Positions 35,431 to 47,319 are shown, numbered from the stretch's first letter. The stretch: 64,000 nt of DNA from Hymenopus coronatus (GCA_030762935.1 CM060900.1:368481132-368545131); one strand, 5' to 3'. Notes: a model not told the origin generated them from the sequence alone. Program-made: numbers and translations.

Positions 35431-36495
35431 TTTACTCTAGTGTCAAACTATCTCCCTCCAAATTGGTTAGCCACTTTTCTTGTTTTAATACATCCTCATT
35501 AAAGAAGCACCTTCCTATGAGATGTTGCTCAAACTGTAGAAAAAGATGGTAGCCAACTTGGTGCAATGTCAGGAGAGTAAGTTGTATTACCAAAAACATC
35601 CAATCGAAACTGCTCAAACTGGGCTTGAATCTTACTAGCAGTGTGTGGGCAAGCATTATAGTGGAACAAAAAAACTGTTTTACTCAACTTACCCCTCCTC
35701 TGTTAAGAACTGCTGTTCTAAGTTTTCTCAGCACCTCACGATATCGAGTAGCTGTTGTTGTGGTCCCGTGGGACAGGTTCTCAATCAACAGTGCTCCCTT
35801 CAAATCCCAGAAGATGGTTGCTATGGCCTTACCAGTTGATTCAACAACTTTTGCCTTTTTTGACATTGACTCATCCTTTCCACACCATACTTTTGTCTTT
35901 TTGATTCAGGCATCCGGTGATGGATCCATATCTCATCCCCAGTCACTGTTAGGTTGAATCAACCATCTGCCTCATTCTCAAAGAACTCCAAAAATTGCAC
36001 TGAGCATCAACTCTCTGCTCTTTGTGTTATTCTGAAAGCATACAAGGAACCCATCTTGCATACACTTTAGATAGACGCAGATTCTCAGAAATGATCCTGT
36101 GAAGTGTTTCACAGCTTATTTCAACATTAGGAGGAAGTTGAAACAGAATTTCAAGCATAAGGGGCTGATCTAAGTCAATGACCCCTCGGACCTTGTGAGC
36201 AATATCTGGAACGTGGGAAGTGTAAGGTTGGCCACTTTATTGCTCATTGTGTAATGTTGTTCTCTCTTCAGTGAATGATTATGCCAATGAGAAACCATTG
36301 TTCTTGACATAACATCTTTACCATACATACTGTACAACTCGCTATGAATTTCTGTCACACTTGTACTTTTTGCCGTCAAAAAGAATAACCCTGCAAACTT
36401 TGCAGTCGGCTGTAGGAGCAAATGGAGTATCCATTCATTCAGAACTTGCACATATACACAGAAGCTTGTGACAGTGATGTGATTAAATAAAACAT

Positions 36496-36650
36496 ATAGA
36501 ATTTGAGTCAGTTTTTGTAACAGAAACATCACTTATTTTTACTTACTGGGACCAGTTTCGGGTTGAAAATGGGAACAAGTGTTCCTGAAACTGGTCCCAG
36601 TAAGTAAAAATAAGTGATGATGTGTTACAAAAACCGATTCAAATTCTATA
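36496..36650. mobile_element. Foldback hairpin MITE, about 65-bp arms
   Basis: Arms 36496-36560 and 36586-36650 are inverted copies with about 59 of 65 matching by eye; both contain ACTTACTGGGACCAGTTTC or its complement. The loop is about 25 bases. The hairpin lies inside the N-terminal part of the mariner transposase. Confidence 0.8.
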
Positions 36651-36827
36651 TTTTTAAGAGTATGCATTGTTACTGGTGTTTTAATATCTAAAGTAGAAGG
36701 TAGGTTCCTTGGAATTTAACAGTGCTGCCGACATGCCCAGATTAAAGTTTCTTGTGACTCCCACTTTTCATGTCTACCATGCGGATTTAAAGAAATTGTG
36801 TAATGTACTTTTGAGACATCCCTCGTA

Positions 36828-37872
36828 ACAAAGAATTTATAGATAATCTGACAGTTGTTTTCATTTTAACCTATTAGGGCATCAAATGGGTTCCTTGTGA
36901 TAAAACTTTTGTTCTTCTCAGGTGGGAGTAGCATGACTGACTGACGTAGTATAATAGGCACGTTTGCAAGATGAAATGTGAAACAGGAAGTCGCAATGAC
37001 ATAACCCTTTAGGTCTTCTCTCTGGACATATGAAACACAGCCGACAAGTCTTGAGAACAGGAAACAGTTCTAAATATGTGTAAAGTACAGCCAGTCTAGT
37101 AGTTTTTATTATTGAAGATAGGGATTCTTATTTGTCAAATGGGCACAAAATCAGAAGTTTCCATTTGAAAAATAGTTGAAGGTGGTTATTTTTAATTGTT
37201 TTCTTTGAAGGTCTAGTTAATGAGTAATTACAATTAAAGCCATATATATAAAAATGGTCTAACCCTCAAAACCAAAATGTTGCCTATTATTACTGCTCTC
37301 TTTTCTAATAAATGATGGATGGTTTAACCCCAAAAGGCTTGATTGTAAGAAAATATCACTTCTGTTTTTTGCAGTTGTATGCATACCACAGAAGTTTGAA
37401 AACCTAATGTCCATAGCACCACCAAAACTCAGATGTACTTAACTGTGGAATTGTGTGCCTCCAATTTTTATGAATATCACATAGTCTTCCATTTGTGTGA
37501 GAGTGTGAAATAGACTCATAAGTTTTCAAGGGCAGTTTTTACAATTTCTAATAAGCACTAATGTAATTATCTAAATTTAATGTCAAAGGGTGTTTTTTGT
37601 TAATAGCTGAAACATATATAGCCTCTGTTATACTTTATTCAGAACAAGCAAATTTAATATTGTGTTATCCTTCATACTATCGATGAAATAAAAAATAAGT
37701 TTGAAGTGAATGTTTAACTCTAGTAAAATATACCAGTGTCAATTAAAGTTTTTTGTGCGCGCGCAAAATTCTTATTTTTCTCACTCTTAAAAAAGAGAGG
37801 GCCTGACCATTTTTATGCACATGCCTTACATTGTTATATTGTTTTTCATATAATCTATTATTATTATTATCA

Positions 37873-37909
<37 letters not shown>

Positions 37910-38489
37910 TATTAAATTTCATTGAAGATATATACTTTATAACAAATAACCTTTATTAAATCCAGAACAAAAAAGTAAGCATAATTTGGCCATGTAAAGA
38001 AAGAGCTTGGTAGCAGTATATGCTTCTGTAACCAACATATGTAATTTCTGCAGTAATCACTGTCTAAGGAGCTGCAGCAATTTTACATATACTTGTGTGG
38101 CTGTGAATCAGTGATTCTAGAAACCTTCTCATGGTTGCATGATTAGATTTATTTACCTTTATTACTAGGAACACAAAATATGTGTAAAAGTTATAGTTTA
38201 CAAGCAATTTAACTCAATTAAATGCTGCTTTAACCCAAAATGTCATTCTATAATCACCATACTTTATAGTGGCATGTTTAATTTATCGGGTAAGAAGAAA
38301 GAACCAGGATGTATTCAGAATGTTTTACCTCTCACTTTATTTTTTTCAGTTTTACTCTTGTTAGAAACAAAAGCTACTCATCAGGAGAGTAATTATAACA
38401 CAAAGTGATTGCATATAAAGAATAATTATATTATTATAATATATTGCTTTTTTTTCATTAGCCCTTTTTCATTGGATAATTCACAATAG
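36828..38489. other. Unassigned intron sequence with an ATT microsatellite
   Basis: Only the ATT/TTA tract at 37856-37915 stands out. Nothing else recognised in about 1.65 kb. Confidence 0.45.
37856..37915. repeat. (ATT)n microsatellite
   Basis: About 19 units of TTA/ATT with a few interruptions (ATCATC and ACT). Confidence 0.95.
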
Positions 38490-39330
38490 AAATTTGACAA
38501 GTATATTTCTTCCACTACTTGTTTGAGTTGGTGTCTTGTAATTTTGATTCTTACTCTTTGTTTGACATAGTAGTCTGGGGCACTGGTGTCTCAAGTAGAT
38601 ATTTCCTTTGGTTCACTAGAAATCTGGTTCTTGTTGGCTTGCTTCAATTGGACAATCAAAATGCTGATTTCCTTTCCTTTGATATTAATAGAGAAAATTT
38701 GTCATTTCGAGCAACAACAGGAAAAGAACCTTTGTAGGGAGGTCCTAAAGTTTTCTTCACCCTGTCGATATGCATAATAATGTGTGCATTTCTTCAAGTC
38801 TTTCTGCACAGAGATGTTTTTTGCATTTTTATAATGCACCAACACATGTTTAATTTATCTCATATTTCTAAAGATCAGAAACAAAGCTTTCTGGATCTTG
38901 AATTGTTGTGGTTAGTTCACTGAGTACTTCATCTGTAATTTAATAGTTTTGCCATAAATTACTTGAGAGATTGGTGCATTTATTTCAGCATTTATAGCTG
39001 CTCATAAACCTAAGAGAACTATTGGTAAAGACTCCTTTTGAATGTAACATTGTCAAACTTAACATTTGAAAATTCACTGGTTTTTACTTACTTTGTAGTA
39101 CATATGTTTTGGAGACATCTGCATTCTCAACTACCTTTGACTGCTGGATTCATTTGCTGCAGTGCCTCGGAGCCTTGAGGCTTGCCCACTAATATCGGAT
39201 GATCTTATGATGTGGGTTGCTTTCGGTAGGAATTTCAAAGTTCATCAATGTTGACTTGTACTTTTTCAAAAAATCTTCTCCCAAATATCCATTTCAGTTT
39301 GTCTTTTAACATGTTTTAGAAGATGGATGC
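38490..39330 (-). mobile_element. Ty3/gypsy integrase C-terminal remnant
   Basis: Minus strand: SLPIVLLGLxAAINAEINAP, then ISQVIYGKTIKLQ (about 38930-39030), matching the gypsy integrase block LPLVLLGIR...AELVYG. After a shift comes KKTLGPPYKGSFPVVARNDK near 38700-38760 and the following beta-strand region of the integrase C-terminus. Catalytic-core residues were not found. It ends next to the left repeat of the mariner at 39340, which may have inserted into it. The longest plus-strand open frames here are antisense to this. Confidence 0.75.
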
Positions 39331-39339
39331 TTTTTTATA

Positions 39340-40671
39340 CGAGGGCAATCCAGAAAGAAACCGCCGTTTGTGCGTAGTGCAGGAAGTGGTGGGAGTAGCG
39401 CCATTTTGTACACATCAGTGTGCACAGTGGTCAGTATGCTTCTAGCTGTCTAAGGAAGAGTATTGTACTGTTGCACGTTTGAGAGATATAACCTCAAAAC
39501 GTGAGCGCCGCAATAGAAAATCCTGCCAAGTGTGAGGTGCGCGGTTTTATAAGATTTCTTTTGGCAAAACCACTCAGCAGCCGAAATTCATCATGAGTTG
39601 TGAGCAGTATATGGTCCTAACATTATGAGTGAAGGTGTTGTCCGTCAATGGGTACAATTTTTTAAAAATGGAAGAACTAACATTCATGAAGAATACAGGA
39701 GTGGTAGGCCTACTCTTGTCAATGATGACCTAGTGGTCAAAGTGGATGGAAAAGTTCATGAGAATCGTCGGTTCACGATAACGGAACTTTCCAATAACTT
39801 TCCCGAAATTTCTCGGAGTCTTTTGCACGAGATAGTGACCAAACACCTAGGCTATTGCAAGTTTTGTGCTCGTTGGGTACCAAAACTGCTGACTGACGAC
39901 CACAAAACCAAAAGAATGAGTTCTGCCATCGACTTTCTTTCTCGGTATGCCACTGAAGGAGAAGCATTTTTGAACAAAATTGTTACTGGCAATGAAACTT
40001 GGGTGGCCTCCATGAATGTTGAGACAAAACGGTAGTCAATGCAATGGGGACATACCGCTTCTCCAAGCAAGCCAAAGAAAGCCCGTCAAACTTTGTCTGT
40101 GAGGAAAGTCATGGCTACGGTTTTCTGGGATGCTAAGGGCATCTTACTCGTTGAATTTATGGTACGTGGCATGACTGTCAATTCTGAAGCCTACTGTGAA
40201 ACGTTGAAAAGGCTAAGAAGGGCAATCCAAAACAAGCATCGTGAGCTTGTCATCTGATGTTGTGTTTCTGCATGATAACGCTCGCCCGCACTCAGCTCGA
40301 AGAACAAATGAACTTTTGGCCAGTTTCAAATGGGACGTTTTTGACCATCCTCTCCCTATAGCCCGGACTTAGCTCCCAGTGATTTTCATCTGTTCCCATA
40401 CATGAAACAGTGGCTTGCATCTCTGAGTTTCGGCAATGATGAAGAGCTTCATCACGCCATGACGGGTTGGCTACATTCACAGGCGGTAGAATTTTATGCA
40501 GAGGGTATTTCAAAGACTGTTAAAAGGTATGATAAGTGCTTGAATCTGTTCGGAGAATATGTAGAAAAATAGAAAGAATGTTGTATTTTTCATATATAAT
40601 AATACAATTTTTATATCTCAAATGGTTTAATTTTTATTTCCAAACGGAGGTTACTTTCTGGACCGCCCTCA
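39340..40671 (+). mobile_element. mariner transposon with both terminal repeats, coding broken
   Basis: TA flanks at 39338-39339 and 40672-40673. Inverted repeats of about 30 bp share GAGGGC, TCCAGAAAG, AACC and CCGTTT. Reading from about 39503: IENPAKCEVRGFIRFLLAKP, a shift, AAEIHHEL then a stop, and AVYGPNIMSEGVVRQWVQFF. The open part 39625-40033 includes RRFTITELSNNFPEISRSLL, LGYCKFCARWVPKLL and IVTGNETWVASMNVETKR (first Asp now Asn). Then KVMATVFWDAKGILLVEFMV, a shift, VVFLHDNARPHSARRTNEL (second Asp intact) and a broken YSPDLAPSD. The end reads YDKCLNLFGEYVEK with changes. Length 1332 bp fits a full mariner. It is one of the best preserved copies but needs at least five repairs to code, including a lost catalytic Asp. 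Confidence 0.93.
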
Positions 40672-40679
40672 TATGTTAC

Positions 40680-40912
40680 GGACAAAGTTAAAAAAAAATG
40701 GGTAGCTATTGCTGATTTTTCTGTATGCTGAGATGTGTGACTGAGATGTTCTGAAGGTTTTCCTTCTGGCTTTTCCTACATATATGTACTTTCTCACAAT
40801 CTTCACAGTCAATCTTATAGACTCCTGGTCTTTTGCAGAAAGTGTTACACTGTATCTGTTTGATATGATTGTTTTTAGTTATATGTCTGTTTTGTGGGGC
40901 TAGCACTATGCA
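40680..40912 (-). mobile_element. Penelope-like GIY-YIG remnant
   Basis: Minus strand: RPGVYKIDCEDCEKVHICRK, the GIY-YIG nuclease start (GVYKI..C..C..VYIG), with YIG changed to HIC. The block near 40700-40780 parallels the GIY-YIG end of the Penelope element at 14700-14800 (shared AAAATGGGTAGC.A.TGCTGATTT). It joins repeat family A to its right. Confidence 0.7.
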
Positions 40913-41260
40913 GAAACTGAACCAGTCAAATATTGTCTCCATATTGGTCTACAACTGAACACTCCATTGCCTCACATGGCTGCTTGCAAACAAAGGAGTG
41001 GATGAGGATAAGAAAATATCTGGGCATTAGCTTTGCCCATTTGAACTTTTTTTACACAGCTACCTGCAGCAAAATTTGGGAAATGTGAGGTCCCATCTCT
41101 TAATGAAGTGCAGGATGATATCATATTCAGAACATAGCATTCTTGTTCTGAGTAGAACTTCATCAAATAAAAGTTGAAGACCAGCCTTTGTATTATTGAG
41201 CTAAACCAACAGATCTATCTTGTTAATCAGACGAGACATTTCTAAAACTGTTTTAATGTG
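40913..41260 (-). repeat. Interspersed repeat family A, copy 2
   Basis: Matches 2300-2610 in the same orientation and 48617-49060 inverted. On the minus strand it reads LLRTRMLCSEYDIILHFIKR and WDLTFPKF, partly conserved in copy 3. The conservation suggests ancestral coding, but no family was recognised. Confidence 0.65.
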
Positions 41261-43384
41261 TAAGAATATCACCAAAGACATACCTTTGCTTCTCACTCTA
41301 CAATAGATTCTGCTCAATTTCATCTGTGTGTCTGTAAAGCAGTTAAATCTGAGAGAAAGCATGGTCAGGACTTTTCAAAAATGCTGTCTGTTAACCTCTT
41401 CCATATAATTTGCTGTATAGATGGCTGGGGATTATTTGCAGAGGTTGGTTACGATTGTGACAAATGAAACCATGTTGGCTGCTATGCAAGAAGCAATAGG
41501 GCTTGTACTCATCTGTTGTTTCTGTCTGCTTGTGCATGTGCATTGTTGAATTTTCGGACTTAGCAAAATTGTGTAATGTTGCCATTCTTATAAACTCTTT
41601 TTAGCATAAACGCATTGCACCCTGGTCCACAGTTTCATTGCAACTAAAATACTTTAAAAGTTGGCTGCAGCCACATTGCCCCTTTCTTAACAAATCAGAT
41701 GAGTACTGTTGTGAAATGCCCAATTTATGGCTGTACCCTTTACAACAGGCTGTTCCAACTCAATTCATCCGAGCCAGAATACAAGCATTTATAACACCAC
41801 AAAATTCGAAGCAGAGCTGGAGAGGAGAGCATGGTAGTCAATATGCTGCTGGGAAAAGGTCATGCCACAATGTTTGTGGCCTGTTACTGCGTTTCTAATA
41901 CTTGATTCAGCCATAACGATAGCTTCCCCTCAATGCTGCACAATATTGCATGTTGCAGGTAGTCTCCTGTGAGTCAGGAGTTGCTCACAGCAATTTTGGT
42001 GCACAGCCAAGCTGGAACAGCCTGCTTTACAAGCTACTCCATAGCACAGAATAGCAAACGCTGCAAATTGTGTAAGAGATGTCAAAATGTTCAACACTGA
42101 TCTGCATGTCTTTGGAATGTGTGCCCAGACTTTTACATAGAAAGCAGTTCAAATACTGGAAGCTTTTTTGGTGTTTCATGTAAAGTGGTAATCAGCCATA
42201 TTACTTTACTCAAGTCTATTCTTTTCAGATTCATGTGATTTTACATTAAAATATTCCTTAAAGCTGGCATGCACTTCACTCTAAAGCTGGGTGCCCACAA
42301 ATACTTTCAAGGTAACAGTGTGCTCAGAGACATAGCCAGGGGGCAGGTTTGGGGTTTTGGAGCCATCCTTGCTATACATAAAAAAAAAAAAATGTAAAAC
42401 ATAATAACAACATTTAATTTTATTTCAAAATGTTGCACCTTAGTCTTTAAATATGAAACAAATGTTTTTAAAAAAATATTTCAATTGAGGATTAATTCTC
42501 ATTTGTCATTTAATTTTATAAAAATTGTTTAAAAAATGGATTCTTATACATAACCCCTTGTAATATTTTGCTGGTAATGCTACTGAATGTGCTGCTCCAG
42601 ACATTGTTACCTTAGCTTAAAGGTTATGTAGAGAAATTATAAAATTATTTTTCATTCGGCATTCATTACTGCCCATTCATTGGTAGCTTCTGTTGATATT
42701 GTTAAGCCGAGTGGTTTTTAATGATGAAACTAATTACATTTTGACCTCATATACCTTGTAAAAGGTTAATTTTAGTTAAAAAAGACATTTAATATCTCTA
42801 TTGCTAATGATGAATATTTCAGCCAGAATGTGGCCTTCATAATCATTTTCTGCAGTTTGGTTTAGTATCTCTTGGCAAAATCCGGGTTCTCTGTGATGTT
42901 TAGTTATGTTAATGATACATCTTCAACTCTAACTGTTCCCATTTTCAGTTTTATTTTTTTAATTATGCCTACAATTTTGGATTTTTTTGTTTGCACATAA
43001 AAGTGACCTTTTTATGTGCATTTATGTAGACATTACATGTATCATTTTAAATTACTAATGAAACTGCTAGCTCTACTGTGTGTGACATGTCTTGTATTGA
43101 TATTTTTGTAATGCAGGGGGTTATAACTTGGACTATAGCTGCCTAAAATGAGATGGTTTATATCTCAATAAAAAATTGTCACACTATATCAGTCATGCAA
43201 TAAGTAAAGCCATTAAAGTGCACAAATCACAGCAGGGAAACTAAATTGGGGACAAAAAAGGTGATTCTAAAGGAAATTTATTCAGCAATCCTGAGGTGAT
43301 AAATAAAGTACAGATTCCTCAAATTGTAAAAGTTAATATAAAACAACATAAAATGACAGGAAGTAAAAGTGCACTAAGGATATT
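41261..43384. other. Unassigned intron sequence
   Basis: About 2.1 kb. Short open frames (41391-41585 minus, 41638-41898 plus) carry no known motif. CATAGCCAGGGGGCAGG at 42332-42348 looks like a mobile-element end, but no partner repeat was found. Confidence 0.4.
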
Positions 43385-43620
43385 TCAACACATGTACAGA
43401 GTCTTAAAAATAAACCTCTGTCTTCAGAATTTGTATTCAATAGAGAGGAAATCAACCCTGATATAATTTCTCTCTCTGAACATTGGATGGCCAGCAATGA
43501 AGTGATTAATGTACATTTTTACAATTATAAATTAGCAACTTATTATTCTAGGTTTGGCACTAAATATGGAGGTTCATTCGTTATAGTGAAAAGCATTTAG
43601 GCTTTAAAGAGATGTCAAAA
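43385..43620 (+). mobile_element. LINE endonuclease N-terminal fragment
   Basis: Plus strand: SSEFVFNREEINPDIISLSE, then HWMASNEVINVHFYNYKLAT and KYGGSFVIVKS. This is the first half of an apurinic-like LINE endonuclease (NIQSLxNK...ExxLSEHW...GGxxI). A shift near 43410 separates the NVQSLKNKP block. No RT follows. Confidence 0.75.
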
Positions 43621-43703
43621 ATAAAATGTGTAAGCACTGGATGTATTTTGAAACCAGAGTGATATAAGTTTTTAGTCACAATGTAATTCTAATGTGCCTA
43701 CTA

Positions 43704-43747
43704 GTTGCACACCTTTTCTGGGGTGGTTGCACACCTTTTCTGGGGTG
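43704..43747. repeat. Exact tandem duplication of a 22-bp unit
   Basis: The unit beginning GTTGCACACCTTTTCTGGGG is repeated without change at 43704-43725 and 43726-43747. Perfect identity implies a recent event. Confidence 0.95.
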
Positions 43748-43938
43748 CTAATTTTATGGGGAAGCGAGGGTCAGAGGCAAGAAGTAAGTGCTTGCCCACT
43801 TGTCTTTCTGCAGTGTTGTACTCTAAAGTAAGTTTTTCTTTGAGGCCTTCAGCCATGATAGTGAATAGGTTTTTTTAATTTACCATGAAGTACTGAATTA
43901 TTAAATGAAATCCAGCATGTAAACATATATGAACAAAA

Positions 43939-44039
43939 CTCTCACTCACTCACTCACTCACTCACTGACTCACTCACTCACTGACTCACTCACTCACTGA
44001 CTCACTCACTCACTCACTCACTCACTCACTCACTCACTC
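43939..44039. repeat. (CACT)n microsatellite
   Basis: About 25 units of CACT/TCAC, with GACT variants at regular places. It sits in an otherwise unassigned stretch 43621-44179. Confidence 0.95.
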
Positions 44040-44179
44040 TGTGCCTTATTTCCGACTCATGCCCACCTGCTTTGGCCTGTTGCTGCTGGCCGAGTTGAAT
44101 AATCTCAGACCCTGAACTTATGCTCATAGTATGTTAACAATTCAAATGCATGGATTTAAATACATACAATAACCACATA

Positions 44180-45160
44180 CCTTTATCTCAGGAGGTGTTG
44201 GAAATGTCCTTGTGCTGCCAAGCATCTCTCACACTTTTTAAGAAAATTTGCATTAATACACATTAATTCTTCTAAAATTGCAGTAATTTCTCTTCTGATG
44301 TTGGCTTTCATTCTTCCAACATATGCGAGTTGTTCGGATACACTTTATTTTTTAAGCTCCCCCATAAATAAAAATTGCATACTGTAATGTCTGGGAAGCA
44401 TGGTGGCTATATTCCTTTACTGATCCCTATTTTCAAAAATTCCTCAATTTCAATGCAAGATCATTTGTCTGCACTGTAGCAGAGTCTTGTTGAAAATATG
44501 CCTCTGCACTCGGTGTCACACAAATATTCTAGGAATGGTTTGATTATGGTATCCCTGCACCTCTGTCCATTAACTGTATCCTCAAAGAATATATGCCCTA
44601 TAATTCTGTACACATTATAACACACCAAATACCAATTTTCTGGTCATGCAATGTCATTTCTTGTACAATATCAAATTTTTCTGCAAGCCAATATCTGTTG
44701 TTTCGTGTTGGTCATTTAAATAAAACCATGAAAAAAGTTAACTTTGGGTCCATACAGCCATGATTAACTTTACCTGACACCCAATTGCAGAAATTTACTC
44801 TACTTGCAGTATTACATGATTTTAGTTCCTGAACTATGGTTATCTTATAAGGTTTTAATTTCAAAAGTTTAGTAGTGTTCCAAGCCGAGAACTGTGAAAC
44901 CCCTGTTTCCTGTGCTAATCTACGCAGAGATTTTCTTGGGCTATATTCTAACTTTTGTCCTAACTCATTAAGTTTTTCCTCTGTAAGCACATAGCAAGTT
45001 CTTTTGGGTTTCTTATCAAGAACAAAACCCATTTCTCTAAATCTGTTTAAGTTTACGAACTGTCTGTTTGTGAGGTGCAGGGATACTGGGAATCTATCTA
45101 TAAATTGCCATGTCACTTGTTCACAAGACACTGCTTGCACATAGGAATCATACATGAATA
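44180..45160 (-). pseudogene. DDE_3 Tc1/mariner-like transposase, nearly complete
   Basis: Minus strand. The open part 44712-45155 (147 codons) reads FREMGFVLDKKPKRTCYVLT, EYSPRKSLRRLAQETGVSQF (helix-turn-helix), LLKLKPYKITIVQELKSCN and RVNFCNWV. Its end DPKLTFFMVLF replaces the usual LTFFSDEAWFH, so the first catalytic Asp is lost. After the stop come NNRYWLAEKFDI, TLHDQKIGIWCV, AYFQQDSATVQTND (second Asp intact), then FIYGGAxKIKCIRTT, the third region, where the usual CDFYLWG is degraded. This is a different subfamily from the mariners at 11843, 35026 and 39340. Terminal repeats were not identified. Confidence 0.85.
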
Positions 45161-45550
45161 TGTGGTGTGCTAAAGTAACTCACTTCTTTGCATTATAACA
45201 GAACTATCACAATTTAACACAAAAAACAAAACAAAAACTCGCATACAAGAATGGTCGTACATACACTGATGTGGAAAGAAGTGAGAGCCAGGACTGTTTA
45301 GGAGCACTGCGCACATGAAGCTACCTCCCACCGGCTGGCCAGCCGGCCACAGTAAAAAATTTGCCACTGTATATATCAGTGTTGTCACTCTGCTCTGCTT
45401 CCGAAATTGAGTGAAACATACTGAAGGAAGACTAGGGAGCTGAGCACCCAGAAAAGATGCATAGTATATAAAATCACCAGATGGTAATATGAGCATTCTA
45501 CTTAAGTGTATTTATAACATCCTACAGTAAAAAGAATATTTTATTGGGAG
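45161..45550. other. Unassigned, possible 5' part of the DDE_3 element
   Basis: Moderately GC-rich, with CCGGCTGGCCAGCCGG at about 45331-45346, a short palindrome. No coding similarity. Confidence 0.4.
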
Positions 45551-47273
45551 GGTGAAACTCCTTCACAGCCATCACACAGAAAACATGAGAGGGAGAGGAA
45601 AGAAAGCCATTGCAGAAATCAAGGACCACATCATGGTACTGCTGGAGACTGGCAATGCCATTGCTGATCCAGCCGCCTGCATCACAGCCACTGAAAGTCG
45701 GCATACATGCCTGCCACCTCATCCATCAAACCTGAATCTATCGTGCCAGCACATCTTGCCTCCATGGCTGCCACAGCATCTCAATCACAGTCGAGGCTGC
45801 TGCCACCCCATCTGGATCTCTCAATGCTGTCGTGCTTCAAATCAGTAGTACTTGGAGTGCACTGACAACCTCCAAATAGGCTTCTTCTCATTGTTGGTGC
45901 ACTGCTGGGCCCTCCCATGAAGGTCATGCAAATCCACACAACTAAGAAACCATCGCCACTAGTGAGACTGGAGTTCTGGGATCAGATGGACTACAATGCC
46001 GCCTTGGCCAATGAGCTGCCTGATCATGGGTAGGTATTTGCAACCAAGCCCAGATGGGCCACTTGCCCTTTCTCTTGCTGCTGGTGATGCCAATATGGCC
46101 AGCCTACCAAGTACTGCATAGTTTCCACCTGCTGCCTTTGCTGCAGTGCTGGATACCTCGCTGCTACCTGTACCAGCCACAACTTTACACACTGCCCCAT
46201 GCACTGTGATACTTATGACAGTACAGATCACTATACAAGAAAGGTGGTGTGCCTCACGAACCAGCACCAAAGGACACCAGCAGAGCAACTGCAGTATACA
46301 CAGCCTCGCCATCTAGCAACACAGACGAGCTGGAAGCACAGAGTTTGGTCTCAGCCGTAACAGCAAGGTATGCAGCAACTCTATTGATGGCCACTGCGTC
46401 CAGCCATACTCATTCACCACTCTACTTGCAGCATTGGAAGCCACAGGTGAGGAATTCAGAACAGACACCAAAGCCATACAAGAACAATTCATTACACTCC
46501 GCAACTAGGTTGTGGCACTTTAGCTTTCGGTAATCAAGTGCCTTGCAGCAATAGACGCTACACAATGCTTCGTTACCAGATAACTCACAACAGCAAGCAA
46601 CCGGTTCTCTAAATTAGTTGACAATCCAGGATACAAATTCTGACATGAAACCAAAGATTCTCATATCTCTACAGTGCTGGCTGGATAGACTAGAGAAATA
46701 TTTTGAGGACCCTGAAACATAACAAGACCCTATGCTGCTCTTTCAATACTTCCAGCTACCACTGAACTACCATGAATAAGCTCAAACTAAAAAAGATGGA
46801 TCTAGCCACAAGTTGACACCTAATACATATAGACAAATTTAATTACTCCTCAAGAATGTACAAGGCATTTTGAATAGTCAGGACACACTACGCAAGCACT
46901 ACACTCGCGTATAGAACTTCATGGAGAAACATGTTTTGCTCCAACACCCACCACCATGGAGACAACACAGCCCATACCATTGAGCCATAGTATTTGATTA
47001 ATCATATGATTAAAGAATTACTTCCTTCACTCCTTTCTTTCTTTTCCTCTTTGCCTTTGTTTCTGCAATCCATGCTACTTCTTAGAGCTCTAATAGGGCT
47101 TTTGGGTCATAGCTATAGCGTAATAAAGTCATCCTTTTTGTACTGCAAGCCCTTCACCCTTCAAGCTGCAGCTTAGCATCAATAGGCAATGATGGAAGTG
47201 CAACAGCGGTGCTCCCAAAGTTCCTTAATCTCCTTTGTTATTCCTTCTCTCCTATCATTCACCCATAAGTAAA

Positions 47274-47317
<44 letters not shown>
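45551..47317 (+). mobile_element. GC-richer retroelement-like tract ending in poly(A)
   Basis: From about 45550 to 46980 the composition is clearly less AT-rich than the surroundings. Long stop-poor readings exist on both strands, with Pro, Thr, Ala and His-rich translations. Around 46675-46760 the plus strand reads QCWLDxLEKYFEDPE and DPMLLFQYFQLPLNYHE, which may be gag-like, but I cannot place it. An AATAAA lies near 47110. It ends in 41 consecutive A (47277-47317), as expected for a retroposed RNA. It could be a LINE-mobilised transcript or an LTR-element piece. No target duplication was found. Confidence 0.4.
47277..47317 (+). repeat. Poly(A) tract of 41 bases
   Basis: Uninterrupted A run followed by AATAATAAT-type repeats to about 47346. 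It is the longest homopolymer in the window and marks a probable 3' end of a retroposed sequence. Confidence 0.95.

Positions 47318-47319
<2 letters not shown>

Larger units (their letters stand above)
35026..36825 (-). mobile_element. mariner transposon with two nested insertions
   Basis: TA flanks the element at 35024-35025 and 36826-36827. Terminal repeats share GAGGG.T.TCTCAAAAGTA (35027-35046, and 36800-36824 reversed). The minus-strand transposase is readable in pieces: SVTEIHSELYSMYGKDVMSR near 36280-36350 (helix-turn-helix), VTGDEIWIHHRMPESKRQ near 35895-35950 (first Asp), and SKKAKVVESTGKAIATIFWD (35805-35866) with LLIENLSHGTTTTATRYREV after it. The HDNAPAH block is replaced by MLAHTLLVRFKPSL in a shifted frame. 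The third Asp is only weakly recognisable. Two later insertions sit inside it: a LINE 3' end (35160-35430) and a foldback hairpin (36496-36650). Confidence 0.85.

Noticed and set aside
36170..36532. 120-codon minus-strand frame as an intact transposase N-terminus
   Set aside because: Its first residues come from the inserted hairpin at 36496-36650; only the later part is mariner.
42290..43150. MITE bounded by CATAGCCAGGGGG and a GGGGG block near 43117
   Set aside because: The two ends do not align as terminal inverted repeats and no target duplication was found.
43939..44039. CRISPR-like or other regularly spaced array
   Set aside because: It is a plain tetranucleotide microsatellite without spacers; no CRISPR array exists in the window.
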